DNA of 28,418 nucleotides from Eisenbergiella sp900555195 (GCA_902492555.1 CABUMH010000047.1:1-28418), one strand, 5' to 3'; numbered from the stretch's first letter, positions 1 through 7,752 are shown. The notes: generated by a model from the sequence alone, not told the origin. Numbers and translations: made by a program.

Positions 1-223
1 ATCCATGGGCGGCTGCGTTCCTTTTCACGAAGGCCATTTCAAAAATCGGCTGTTTCTAGCCTTTTCTGCCAGAAACGTTCTCCCGCCTGACGGCTAAACT
101 CCGCCCTTCGGGCGTCAGACAACGCCGTCAGGGCGTGCGGGAGAACGTTTCAGACAGAAGAGGCAAGAAACAGTACGATTTTTTCACAGGCCTTCGTGAA
201 AAGGAACGCAGCCGCCCATGGAT
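1..223 (+). repeat. Long palindromic element, copy A (candidate structured RNA or mobile palindrome)
   Basis: Bases 1-35 are perfectly complementary to 189-223. Inside them 41-48 pair with 176-183, 50-57 with 166-173, 73-86 with 137-150 (14 bp, perfect), and 88-94 (TGACGGC) with 124-130 (GCCGTCA). A small apical GC hairpin lies at 102-114. The internal loops are asymmetric, for example TCACA at 184-188. The pairing reaches the first base of the window, so the true left end may lie outside. A second copy with the same core and rewritten but still paired stems is at 17326-17539. The asymmetric core (TAAACTCC on the 5' side) puts both copies in the same orientation. No convincing protein is encoded: the short frames crossing it lack ribosome binding sites and are not shared between copies. 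I do not recognise the family. Confidence 0.8.
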
Positions 224-383
224 GGCATCCTTACCGCGTCCCTCATGCACAGCAGGCTGCAGGGCGGAGCGGATGGCCCGGCAAGGCGCAGAGGAATTCC
301 GAGACTGGATGGAAATGATCAGGAAAAAAATGCCAGCATGTTTTTTTGCCGGAAGGAAAGACTAATTGAGGAACCATGCGGAA

Positions 384-416
384 GGAGGAAGACAATCAGA
401 AACAGATCTTTCCTCC
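384..416 (+). other. Hairpin upstream of the DUF1540 gene
   Basis: GGAGGAAGA at 384-392 can pair with TCTTTCCTCC at 407-416 with one bulge. It lies about 20 nt before the AGGAGG ribosome binding site of the following gene and could be a leader structure. The rest of 224-450 shows no gene, promoter or terminator I can support. Confidence 0.35.
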
Positions 417-450
417 GTTAGGTTAAAGATAAAATCAGGAGGCAAAAAAA

Positions 451-765
451 ATGGCAGAATTAAAGTGTGCGGTGGATAATTGTGTCTATAACAGCGAGAA
501 ATGCTGCTGTAAGGGAGATATCATGGTCGGAGGAAAGGCGGCCGGGAAAAAGGAGGATACTTGCTGCGAGAGCTTTCGGGAGAGAAAGGGAGAGCGCGTT
601 TCCAATTCCATGAACCCTTCCCGGACGATCAGCATTGACTGTGAAGCGACCAGGTGTGTGTATAATACGAATTATAAATGCTATGCAGACCATGTGGATA
701 TTAAGGGCTGCGGTGCATGCGACTGCAAGGAAACAGCCTGTGCCACTTTCAAGGAAAGAAACTAA
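451..765 (+). CDS. Twin DUF1540 cysteine-rich small protein
   Basis: The protein has 104 residues and contains two cysteine-rich modules of DUF1540 type. Each carries the CxxxxCxYN pattern (CAVDNCVYN near residue 6, CEATRCVYN near 64) followed by further cysteines and a CxxF-like end (CCESF, ACATF). A low-complexity linker near residues 43-55 joins them. The ATG has an AGGAGG site 9 nt upstream. DUF1540 proteins are small, common in clostridia and of unknown function; the spaced cysteines suggest metal binding, which is inference. The gene appears monocistronic, with a long hairpin about 20 bp after its stop. The minus-strand frame across it is a shadow. Confidence 0.88.
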   Translation: MAELKCAVDNCVYNSEKCCCKGDIMVGGKAAGKKEDTCCESFRERKGERVSNSMNPSRTISIDCEATRCVYNTNYKCYADHVDIKGCGACDCKETACATFKERN

Positions 766-784
766 AAGAAAAAGGATGGCTGTG

Positions 785-826
785 TATGTGCCGGGCCTGC
801 GCGTTTTTTGCGCAGGTCCGGGCATA
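785..826 (+). terminator. Hairpin terminator after the DUF1540 gene
   Basis: A GC-rich inverted repeat (785-802 with 810-826) closes on a GTTTTTT loop, about 20 bp after the stop codon. Only a short CTTTTG follows, so it is an imperfect intrinsic terminator. Confidence 0.55.
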
Positions 827-911
827 GCTTTTGTGGGGATGGAAGAAGGGGAGCTATTTTCATAAAAAGATGCGCCTGGACTGACGGATATAAAAGTTAT
901 TGAAAAAAGGA

Positions 912-940
912 TTGACATTCCTGCATATGCGTGGTAAAGT
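912..940 (+). promoter_or_regulatory. Promoter of the infC operon
   Basis: TTGACA at 912-917 and TAAAGT at 935-940 are separated by 17 nt. Transcription would start near 947, giving a leader of about 195 nt before infC. Confidence 0.75.
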
Positions 941-946
941 TACTGA

Positions 947-1142
947 GTACGCAGGTACAGAACAAACAAGCAGAGTATCCACTCTCACCCTATGGCAATC
1001 GGGCTTATAGGCGTTTATAGTTCAAATACCTGGCAGATTGCCGGTAGAAGAATTGGGTGGATAGGTATGCTATCCGCTTTTTTTATGTTCTGGAGAGCGT
1101 CATTCGGACACAGATTCACAGGTTTCTTAGGAGGGTAAGACA
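947..1142 (+). promoter_or_regulatory. infC-rpmI-rplT attenuator leader (L20-leader type)
   Basis: A terminator hairpin is formed by GTGGATAG (1057-1064) and CTATCCGC (1070-1077), followed by T7 at 1078-1084. The competing fold pairs TATCCAC (976-982) with GTGGATA (1057-1063) and encloses a second helix, GGCAATC (994-1000) with GATTGCC (1036-1042). The folds are mutually exclusive, as in transcription attenuation. In Bacillus this operon is known to be repressed by its product L20 acting on the leader. Assignment to the same class here rests on position and architecture, not on a model search. Confidence 0.75.
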
Positions 1143-1649
1143 ATTAGCGATTTATTTATTAATGAACAGATCAGAGACAGGGAAGTTCGACTGATTGGGG
1201 AAGACGGAGCGCAGCTGGGGATCATGTCGGCAAGGGAGGCTTTGAAGATCGCGGAAGAAGCCGGGCTGGACCTGGTGAAGATTGCGCCTACTGCGAAGCC
1301 GCCGGTTTGTAAGATTGTGGATTACGGGAAATATAAATACGAACAGACCCGTAAGGAGAAAGAAGCGAAGAAGAAGCAGCGGATCATTGAAATTAAGGAG
1401 ATTCGGATGTCCCCGAATATTGATACCAATGACCTGAATACCAAGGTAAGCGCTGCGAAGAAGTTCATCATGAAGGGAAACAAGGTAAAAGTTACTCTGC
1501 GTTTCCGCGGACGTGAGATGGCACATATGCAGACCAGCAAGCATATCCTGGATGATTTTGCCCAGATGCTTTCTGACGTGGCTGTAGTGGAGAAGGCTCC
1601 CAAAGTGGAAGGCCGGACAATGACGATGTTTTTAACTGAAAAGCGTTAA
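1143..1649 (+). CDS. infC: Translation initiation factor IF-3 (ATT start)
   Basis: IF-3 binds the 30S subunit, blocks premature 50S joining and checks start-codon choice. The frame reads S-D-L-F-I-N-E-Q-I-R just after an ATT codon at 1143, which sits 8 nt after an AGGAGG site. No ATG, GTG or TTG fits that site; the first ATG (1224) would delete the conserved N-terminal segment with REVRLIG. From ATT the protein has 168 residues, normal for the family, with the N domain, the lysine-rich linker (about residues 65-85) and a C domain containing RFRGREM. ATT on infC is known in other bacteria, where IF-3 represses its own translation by discriminating against it. First gene of the infC-rpmI-rplT operon. 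Confidence 0.95.
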   Translation: MSDLFINEQIRDREVRLIGEDGAQLGIMSAREALKIAEEAGLDLVKIAPTAKPPVCKIVDYGKYKYEQTRKEKEAKKKQRIIEIKEIRMSPNIDTNDLNTKVSAAKKFIMKGNKVKVTLRFRGREMAHMQTSKHILDDFAQMLSDVAVVEKAPKVEGRTMTMFLTEKR

Positions 1650-1701
1650 CAACGTACAGTTAAAATAGATTTCAGAGGAATGAGTACAGGAGGAATTCGT
1701 T

Positions 1702-1899
1702 ATGCCGAAAATGAAGACAAGCAAATCAGCTGCAAAACGTTTCAAAGTTACAGGAACGGGCAAGTTAAAAAGAGCGAAAGCTTACAAGAGCCATATCTTA
1801 ACGAAGAAGTCCACGAAGAGAAAGAGAAATCTCAGACAGCCGGCTATTACGGATGCAACGAATGTTAAGAATATGAAGAAGATTTTACCGTATTTATAA
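1702..1899 (+). CDS. rpmI: 50S ribosomal protein L35
   Basis: This is a 65-residue, highly basic protein beginning MPKMKTSKSAAKRFK, the characteristic L35 N terminus, and ending in a KKILPYL tail. It starts at ATG 1702 after an AGGAGG site and lies 52 bp after infC and 22 bp before rplT in the conserved order. L35 is a component of the large ribosomal subunit. An overlapping frame from 1680 is a shadow. Confidence 0.97.
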   Translation: MPKMKTSKSAAKRFKVTGTGKLKRAKAYKSHILTKKSTKRKRNLRQPAITDATNVKNMKKILPYL

Positions 1900-1921
1900 G
1901 TCGTAAGGAGGAGATTAAGAG

Positions 1922-2278
1922 ATGGCAAGAATTAAAGGCGGCATGAATGCCAGAAGAAAACATAATAAAGTATTAAAGCTCGCAAAAGGATACAGAGGAG
2001 CGAGATCCAAACAGTACAGAGTAGCAAAGCAGTCCGTTATGAGAGCGCTTGCATCCTCCTATGCAGGACGTAAGGAGAGAAAGCGTCAGTTCAGACAGCT
2101 GTGGATCGCTCGTATCAATGCGGCAGCTAGGCTTAATGGCCTTTCTTACAGCAAGTTCATGTATGGACTGAAGCTGGCCGGCGTTGACATGAACAGAAAG
2201 ATGCTGGCGGAGATGGCGGTTAATGATGCAGAAGGTTTCGCCACCCTGGCAGAACTTGCAAAATCCAAAATCGCATAA
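1922..2278 (+). CDS. rplT: 50S ribosomal protein L20
   Basis: The protein has 118 residues, typical for L20, starting MARIKGGMNARRKHNK and containing the conserved KLAKGYRGARSK and LWIARINAAAR segments. L20 is an early 23S rRNA-binding assembly protein, and in Firmicutes it represses this operon through the leader. An AAGGAGGAG site precedes the ATG, and an intrinsic terminator begins 20 bp after the stop. Confidence 0.97.
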   Translation: MARIKGGMNARRKHNKVLKLAKGYRGARSKQYRVAKQSVMRALASSYAGRKERKRQFRQLWIARINAAARLNGLSYSKFMYGLKLAGVDMNRKMLAEMAVNDAEGFATLAELAKSKIA

Positions 2279-2297
2279 GTTTCCGGAAACGGGTGTA

Positions 2298-2328
2298 AAA
2301 AGGGATTCCTTAGGGAGTCCCTTTTTTT
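2298..2328 (+). terminator. Intrinsic terminator of the infC operon
   Basis: A stem of about 9 bp (AGGGATTCC with GGGAGTCCCT, loop TTA) is followed by T7. It lies 20 bp after rplT. Confidence 0.9.
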
Positions 2329-2335
2329 CTTCTGG

Positions 2336-2365
2336 TTGACTGGGCAAAAGGCGCCATGCTATGAT
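2336..2365 (+). promoter_or_regulatory. Promoter of the IMP dehydrogenase gene
   Basis: TTGACT at 2336-2341 and TATGAT at 2360-2365 are 18 nt apart, just after the rplT terminator and about 50 bp before the guaB start. No purine riboswitch is visible in the short leader. Confidence 0.65.
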
Positions 2366-2415
2366 TAAACTATCTATATATGGGGAAACAGGGCAATCAG
2401 AGAAGGAGGAAAATT

Positions 2416-3909
2416 ATGGCGTATTATTATGAACAGCCGTCCAGAACGTTCAGTGAATACCTTTTAATTCCGGGCTATTCCTCAAAGGAGTGTGTCACGT
2501 CCGCGGTGAACCTGAACACGCCTCTGGTAAGGTTTCAAAAAGGGCAGGAACCGGAACTGTCCATTCATATTCCGATGGTGTCTGCAATTATGCAGTCCGT
2601 TTCGGACGATAGGCTGGCGGTCGCCCTGGCGCAGGAGGGCGGCCTCTCGTTTATTTATGGCTCCCAACCGGTGGAGAAACAGGCGGAGATGGTCAGGAGG
2701 GTTAAGCGCTACCGGGCAGGCTTTGTGGTGAGTGACTCCAATGTGGCGCCGCAGATGACGCTGGCGGATGTGCTGGAGATCACGGAGAGGACAGGCCATT
2801 CTACGGTGGCCGTGACGGAGAACGGCGAGAGCGGGGGAAAGCTGCTCGGTATCGTTACGAACAAGGATTACAGGGTGAGCCGCATGAGCCCGGACACGCG
2901 GGTTTCAGAGTTCATGACGAAATTTGAAGATTTGGTATATGCCAGCGAGGATACCACGCTGAAGGAAGCCAATGATATCATCTGGGAGCACAAGATTAAC
3001 TGCCTTCCGTTGGTGAATAAGAATCAGGAGCTGGTTTATCTGGTGTTCCGAAAAGACTACGATACGCATAAGAAGAATGAAAACGAGCTGATTGACAGCC
3101 ACAAGCGATATATGGTGGGAGCCGGAATCAATACCAGGGACTATGCGGAGCGCGTGCCGGCCCTGGTGGATGCCGGGGCGGATGTCCTGTGTATAGACAG
3201 CTCAGAAGGCTTTACGGAGTGGCAGAAAATCACGATTGATTATATCAGAGAGAAATATGGAAATCGCGTAAAGGTCGGAGCAGGAAATGTGGTGGATGCG
3301 GACGGATTTCGTTTTCTGGCGGATGCGGGAGCGGATTTCGTAAAAGTGGGCATCGGAGGCGGAGCAATCTGCATCACGCGGGAGCAGAAAGGGATCGGAA
3401 GAGGACAGGCCACGGCTGTGATTGAAGTGGCGAAGGCAAGGGATGAGTATTTTAAGGAAACGGGCATTTATGTGCCGGTCTGCTCTGACGGCGGTATTGT
3501 GCACGATTACCATATCACGCTTGCGCTGGCCATGGGAGCGGATTTCGTAATGCTGGGAAGATATTTCGCACGGTTTGATGAGAGCCCCACCAAGAGGGTG
3601 AACATCAATGGAAGCTATATGAAGGAATACTGGGGCGAGGGAAGCGCCAGGGCGAGAAATTGGCAGCGCTACGATATGGGAGGGGATAAGAAGCTTTCCT
3701 TTGAGGAAGGGGTAGATTCCCTGGTGCCGTATGCCGGGAGCCTGCGGAATAATGTGGGCCTGACGCTGAGCAAAATTAAGTCCACCATGTGCAACTGCGG
3801 AGCGCTCACCATACCCGAACTGCAGCAAAAGGCCAAAATTACACTGGTGTCCTCCACCAGTATTGTTGAAGGCGGTGCGCATGATGTGATGCTGAGAGAC
3901 AAACGGTAA
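2416..3909 (+). CDS. guaB: IMP dehydrogenase, Tritrichomonas-like type
   Basis: It oxidises IMP to XMP with NAD+, the committed step to GMP. ATG 2416 (MAYYYEQPSRTF) follows AAGGAGG; an upstream ATG at 2380 lacks such a site. The protein has 497 residues. The catalytic loop GIGGGAICITREQKGIGRG puts the nucleophile at Cys319, the flap YWGEGSARARNWQRYD gives Arg418-Tyr419, and Asp261 lies in CIDSSEG. These match the residue numbers I recall for the well-studied Tritrichomonas foetus enzyme. Two CBS repeats occupy about residues 110-220, between the halves of the TIM barrel. Most bacterial GuaB proteins have GPGS in the loop; the GGGA loop and long RARNWQRYD flap mark a divergent clade. It is transcribed alone, and no guaA or purine genes lie beside it. 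Confidence 0.95.
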   Translation: MAYYYEQPSRTFSEYLLIPGYSSKECVTSAVNLNTPLVRFQKGQEPELSIHIPMVSAIMQSVSDDRLAVALAQEGGLSFIYGSQPVEKQAEMVRRVKRYRAGFVVSDSNVAPQMTLADVLEITERTGHSTVAVTENGESGGKLLGIVTNKDYRVSRMSPDTRVSEFMTKFEDLVYASEDTTLKEANDIIWEHKINCLPLVNKNQELVYLVFRKDYDTHKKNENELIDSHKRYMVGAGINTRDYAERVPALVDAGADVLCIDSSEGFTEWQKITIDYIREKYGNRVKVGAGNVVDADGFRFLADAGADFVKVGIGGGAICITREQKGIGRGQATAVIEVAKARDEYFKETGIYVPVCSDGGIVHDYHITLALAMGADFVMLGRYFARFDESPTKRVNINGSYMKEYWGEGSARARNWQRYDMGGDKKLSFEEGVDSLVPYAGSLRNNVGLTLSKIKSTMCNCGALTIPELQQKAKITLVSSTSIVEGGAHDVMLRDKR

Positions 3910-3989
3910 AATGCGCTGTATCCGGCAAAAGACGAATAGAATGCAGAAAGATGGAGCAGATAGCCAACACAGAAGATAAGGGGGTATAA

Positions 3990-4748
3990 ATGGAAATCAG
4001 TATTATGAGAGACGGGCTGTGTCTGAGAGGAAGGCAGGAAGGGCCTGTGGAGGGCGCGCATCCGGCTGTGATCCTGTTTCATGGGTTTACCGGGGATCTG
4101 GGATATGAAAAGGACAGCCTGTTTGCGATCCTGTCGGAAAAATTAACAGAGAAAGGCCTCGTGACGGTGCGTTTCGATTTTAATGGGCATGGAAAGAGCG
4201 ATGGCGCCTTTGTGCATATGGATGTGCTGAATGAAATAGAGGATGCGATCGCCATTCTGCAGTATGTGAGAAGACTGGAATATGTGACGGATATCTATGT
4301 GCTGGGACATTCCCAGGGGGGCGTGGTGGCCGGAATGCTGGCCGGGCTCTATCCGGATGTGATTCGGCGCCTGGTGTTGCTTGCGCCTGCAGCCACATTA
4401 AAGGACGATGCGAGAAAAGGGGTGTGCATGGGAACGGAATATGATACGGAACATATTCCGCAGACAGTGGCCCTGAACGGGGGAGCCCATGTGGTAGGAG
4501 GACATTATTTCCGGATTGCGAAATTGCTTCCCATATATGAGGTGACGGGACGGTTTCGCGGATCTGTTTTGGATATTCACGGGAGAGCGGATGAAGTGGT
4601 GGATGCGTCTGCATCAAAGCGGTATAAAGAAGTTCTTGAGAATTGCAGGCTCCTGATTGACGATGGGCTGGATCATGGGCTGGAAGGCACCGGAAGAGAG
4701 AGGGCGATCGAAGAAGTCGTGCGGTTTTGTACTGCGAAAACATTATGA
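3990..4748 (+). CDS. Alpha/beta hydrolase, esterase-like
   Basis: This is a 252-residue cytoplasmic alpha/beta hydrolase without a signal peptide. The likely triad is visible: nucleophile elbow GHSQGG (Ser108), Asp201 in HGRADEVVD and His229 in LDHGLEG. The oxyanion segment is FHGFTGDLGY, and DFNGHGKSDG follows strand 4. A cap insertion lies around residues 130-180. The layout resembles bacterial cinnamoyl or feruloyl esterases, but the substrate cannot be read from sequence. ATG 3990 follows a GGGGG-rich site. A TetR-like regulator follows 54 bp downstream, so the two may be co-transcribed. Confidence 0.85.
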   Translation: MEISIMRDGLCLRGRQEGPVEGAHPAVILFHGFTGDLGYEKDSLFAILSEKLTEKGLVTVRFDFNGHGKSDGAFVHMDVLNEIEDAIAILQYVRRLEYVTDIYVLGHSQGGVVAGMLAGLYPDVIRRLVLLAPAATLKDDARKGVCMGTEYDTEHIPQTVALNGGAHVVGGHYFRIAKLLPIYEVTGRFRGSVLDIHGRADEVVDASASKRYKEVLENCRLLIDDGLDHGLEGTGRERAIEEVVRFCTAKTL

Positions 4749-4756
4749 ATGAAGTG

Positions 4757-4779
4757 TTCGGCCGGTTGATAAGGCCGAA
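4757..4779. promoter_or_regulatory. Inverted repeat before the TetR-like gene
   Basis: TTCGGCC at 4757-4763 is perfectly repeated in inverse as GGCCGAA at 4773-4779, with a 9-nt spacer. It lies in the 54-bp gap before the regulator gene. It could be the regulator's operator or an RNA hairpin, and the sequence does not decide between them. Confidence 0.35.
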
Positions 4780-4802
4780 GGAAAGATTACGGAGGAAGAT
4801 AG

Positions 4803-5363
4803 ATGCCGGCAGACAGAAAAGGACAGATAGCAGAAGAATTTATGAAGCTGGCGAAAAGCAGGCCGGTGGATAAGATAACGGTGAAGGATATTGTGACGGC
4901 GTGTCATATCACCCGGCAGACGTTCTATTATCATTTTCAGGACCTGATGGATGTGATTGAGTGGTGTCTTCAACAGACAATGGAGAGCCTGGTGGAACAG
5001 AGCCTGTCAAGCCCGGATCGCCTGCAGGCGATGAGGCTGTTTGTGGAGACTGCGGTGGAGGCGAGGGAGTTGATCAGGAAGCTTTTGGCGTCCAGCCAGA
5101 GAGAGCAGGCAGAACGGATGCTTGTCAAAACGACCCGCGTTTACCTTCAGGAGATCATTGACAGAAAGGAACTGTTCCAGAATGTGAGCAGGATAGATAT
5201 GGAGGTGGCCCTGAACTTTTACGCATTTGCCATTGTCGGCACGCTGCTGGAAGCCTGCCAAAAGACAAGGGTGAATGCGGAGCAGCTGGCCGGACAGCTT
5301 ATCCGTCTGCTGGACGGGACGATGATGCGGGAGAGCGGGCTAGGGAATGAATTGAACCACTGA
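4803..5363 (+). CDS. TetR/AcrR-family transcriptional regulator
   Basis: This is a 186-residue regulator. The N-terminal helix-turn-helix (about residues 10-55) has the TetR signature KITVKDIVTACHITRQTFYYHF followed by D-L-M-D. The C-terminal helical ligand or dimer domain is short and resembles the regulators related to the dihydroxyacetone kinase activator DhaS. ATG 4803 follows GGAGGAAGAT. Its target is unknown; the upstream hydrolase, or its own promoter through the inverted repeat at 4757-4779, are candidates. An intrinsic terminator follows about 40 bp after the stop. Confidence 0.85.
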   Translation: MPADRKGQIAEEFMKLAKSRPVDKITVKDIVTACHITRQTFYYHFQDLMDVIEWCLQQTMESLVEQSLSSPDRLQAMRLFVETAVEARELIRKLLASSQREQAERMLVKTTRVYLQEIIDRKELFQNVSRIDMEVALNFYAFAIVGTLLEACQKTRVNAEQLAGQLIRLLDGTMMRESGLGNELNH

Positions 5364-5401
5364 AGTACAGATATTTGACATTTTCAGCTGTTTGTAAAGA
5401 C

Positions 5402-5438
5402 AGAGGGAAGGAATTGCCAGTGGCGCCTTTCCTCTTTT
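5402..5438 (+). terminator. Intrinsic terminator after the TetR-like gene
   Basis: AGAGGGAAGG pairs with CCTTTCCTCT (10 bp, one G-T) around a 14-nt loop, followed by a run of seven T within the TTTTTTTGA stretch. Confidence 0.88.
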
Positions 5439-5480
5439 TTTGATAAAAATAATATAGTTGCAGGAAGTTGGACAGATCGA

Positions 5481-5939
5481 ATGGATAAGGAGAGATGGAA
5501 AGTGGAACAGGGAATTCTGACGATTAAGCTGAACGAGCTGGAACAGCAGTATGGAAAGCTCCTGAGCCGTATCCAGCTTTACCAGGAAAAGGATCACGAC
5601 AGAATCCGCGGGGAGATTCGCAAGATGGAGGAAGAATGCGAGCAGATGGAGCTGATGCTGGAACGGCGCGTGACCGGAAGCAGGTCGGAGGAAGCGGCGG
5701 GCCTTGCCAGCGCCCAGCAGGACTACAGCAAAGCGGTTGCAAAAATCCTGCATGAAAAGCGAAGCGGTTTTGGAAGAGATGATGTTCCAGAAGAAAAAGA
5801 GGCAGAAGCAGCTATTCTGTATGCGGAATTTGCAGCGGATTTTGCAGTTCAGTCCATGAATTATGCGCTGCTGGCAGCGTTGACAGCGCTGGACATGCAG
5901 CTTACCTGTGAAGAGAAAGGAGAGAAGAAAGATGAATGA
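5481..5939 (+). CDS. Coiled-coil protein coupled to ftsH, function unknown
   Basis: I do not recognise this family. It is a 152-residue, strongly charged protein. Residues about 8-60 have heptad-like Leu/Ile/Met spacing (LTIKLNELEQQYGKLLSRI onward), suggesting a coiled coil. The C-terminal third (about 105-142) is an Ala-rich helix of mild hydrophobicity (SMNYALLAALTALDMQL) that could dock on a membrane or partner. The stop codon overlaps the ftsH start by 8 nt, indicating translational coupling. Two starts are possible: ATG 5481, with a distant AGGAAG, or GTG 5502, which has AAGGAGAG at an ideal 7-nt spacing. A role as FtsH adaptor or modulator is inference from position only. Confidence 0.75.
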   Translation: MDKERWKVEQGILTIKLNELEQQYGKLLSRIQLYQEKDHDRIRGEIRKMEEECEQMELMLERRVTGSRSEEAAGLASAQQDYSKAVAKILHEKRSGFGRDDVPEEKEAEAAILYAEFAADFAVQSMNYALLAALTALDMQLTCEEKGEKKDE

Positions 5940-7752
5940 AGTAAAAACGCCCAAGAAGCCATTCGTGTTCTACTACATTATCGTCCTGCTGGCCCTTATG
6001 CTGATCAATTTTCTGGCGGTTCCCGGCCTGATGCAGGCCAGCATCATAGAGGTGGATTATGGGACATTCATGTCCATGACGGAGGAGAAGGACATTGGCC
6101 AGGTGGAAATCGAAGACAACCAAATCCTCTTTACGAACAAAGAGGGAACGCAGATTTATAAAACCGGTCTGATGGACGATCCGGAAAGAACGCAGCGTCT
6201 GTATGATTCGGGGGCTAAGTTCTCTTCTGAAATTGTGGAGCAGGCATCCCCGCTCATCAGTATTCTGGTGTCCTGGGTGCTCCCGGTGGTCATTTTTGTG
6301 GCTATCGGACAGTTCATGTATAAGAGAACCATGAAGAAAATGGGCGGAGACTCCATGATGTTCGGCATGGGAAAGAGCAACGCCAAGGTCTATGTGAAGT
6401 CTTCCTCAGGAATCCGCTTCAGCGACGTGGCAGGTGAGGATGAGGCGAAGGAGAACCTGACGGAAATCGTGGACTATCTGCACAATCCGAAGAAATATGA
6501 GGAGATCGGCGCATCCATGCCGAAAGGGATTCTTCTGGTGGGCCCTCCCGGAACAGGTAAAACGATGCTGGCCAAGGCGGTTGCCGGAGAAGCGGACGTC
6601 CCGTTTTTCTCCATCTCCGGTTCCGAATTCGTAGAGATGTTCGTCGGTATGGGTGCGTCCAAGGTTCGTGACCTGTTTAAGCAGGCCAAGGAGAAAGCGC
6701 CCTGTATCGTGTTCATCGACGAGATTGATGCGATTGGTAAGAAAAGGGACGGACAGATCGGAGGAAACGACGAAAGAGAACAGACGCTGAACCAGCTGCT
6801 GACGGAAATGGACGGATTTGAGGGAAATAACGGTGTGATTATTCTGGCCGCCACCAACCGTCCCGAATCTCTGGATCCAGCCCTGCTGCGTCCCGGACGT
6901 TTTGACCGCCGCGTGCCGGTGGAACTGCCGGATCTGAAGGGAAGAGAAGAGATTTTGAAGGTGCATGCGAAAAAGATTCGTTTGGACGGAGAAGTGGACT
7001 TTTCTGTCATCGCCCGTATGGCTTCAGGCGCATCCGGCGCAGAACTGGCGAATATCGTAAACGAAGCGGCGCTGCGCGCTGTACGGGACGGCAGAAAATA
7101 TGTGAAGCAGGCTGATCTGGAAGAAAGCATAGAGGTGGTGATCGCCGGCTATCAGAAGAAGAACGCCATTCTTACGGATCAGGAAAAGAAGATTGTCGCA
7201 TATCACGAGATCGGCCATGCGCTCGTGGCGGCCAAACAGACCAATTCCGCTCCGGTTCAGAAGATTACGATCATACCGAGAACGTCCGGCGCGCTGGGGT
7301 ATACCATGCAGGTGGATGAAGGCAACCATTATCTCATGAACAAAGAAGAGATTGAAAACAAGATCGCCACATTTACCGGCGGAAGAGCGGCGGAAGAAGT
7401 GGTATTTGGTTCCATCACGACGGGTGCATCCAATGATATAGAGCAGGCGACCAAACTTGCCAGGGCCATGATTACCAGATACGGCATGAGCGACGATTTT
7501 GATATGGTGGCGATGGAGACGGTCACCAATCAGTACCTGGGAGGCGATACCTCTCTGGCCTGCTCAATGGAGACACAGGCCAAAATCGACAGCCAGGTTG
7601 TTGAGCTGGTGAAGAAGCAGCATGAAAAAGCACGCCGGATCCTGCAGGAAAATCGGAAAAAGCTGGATCAATTATCAGAATTCCTGTATGATAAAGAGAC
7701 GATTACAGGAGAAGAATTCATGAACATTCTGAACGCGCCGGAAGAGAACTAA
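5932..7752 (+). CDS. ftsH: ATP-dependent zinc metalloprotease FtsH
   Basis: This hexameric membrane AAA+ protease degrades unstable membrane and cytosolic proteins. From ATG 5932 (AAAGGAGAG upstream) it has 606 residues. Transmembrane segment 1 is at about 11-33 and segment 2 at about 103-125, with the extracytoplasmic domain between. The AAA module has Walker A GPPGTGKT at 204-211, Walker B IVFIDEID with Asp263-Glu264, the FVGMGASKVRD pore region and the second region of homology ATNRPESLDPALLRPGRFDRR. The protease site is HEIGH (His425, Glu426, His429), with the later acidic ligand expected in the ASNDIEQATK region. It is shorter at the C terminus than some FtsH proteins. It overlaps the upstream coiled-coil gene and is followed by nfo after 30 bp. 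Confidence 0.96.
   Translation: MNEVKTPKKPFVFYYIIVLLALMLINFLAVPGLMQASIIEVDYGTFMSMTEEKDIGQVEIEDNQILFTNKEGTQIYKTGLMDDPERTQRLYDSGAKFSSEIVEQASPLISILVSWVLPVVIFVAIGQFMYKRTMKKMGGDSMMFGMGKSNAKVYVKSSSGIRFSDVAGEDEAKENLTEIVDYLHNPKKYEEIGASMPKGILLVGPPGTGKTMLAKAVAGEADVPFFSISGSEFVEMFVGMGASKVRDLFKQAKEKAPCIVFIDEIDAIGKKRDGQIGGNDEREQTLNQLLTEMDGFEGNNGVIILAATNRPESLDPALLRPGRFDRRVPVELPDLKGREEILKVHAKKIRLDGEVDFSVIARMASGASGAELANIVNEAALRAVRDGRKYVKQADLEESIEVVIAGYQKKNAILTDQEKKIVAYHEIGHALVAAKQTNSAPVQKITIIPRTSGALGYTMQVDEGNHYLMNKEEIENKIATFTGGRAAEEVVFGSITTGASNDIEQATKLARAMITRYGMSDDFDMVAMETVTNQYLGGDTSLACSMETQAKIDSQVVELVKKQHEKARRILQENRKKLDQLSEFLYDKETITGEEFMNILNAPEEN

Noticed and set aside
135..421. Two short plus-strand frames (135-365 and 218-421)
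   Set aside because: They overlap the right arm of the palindromic element, lack ribosome binding sites and have no counterpart in copy B.
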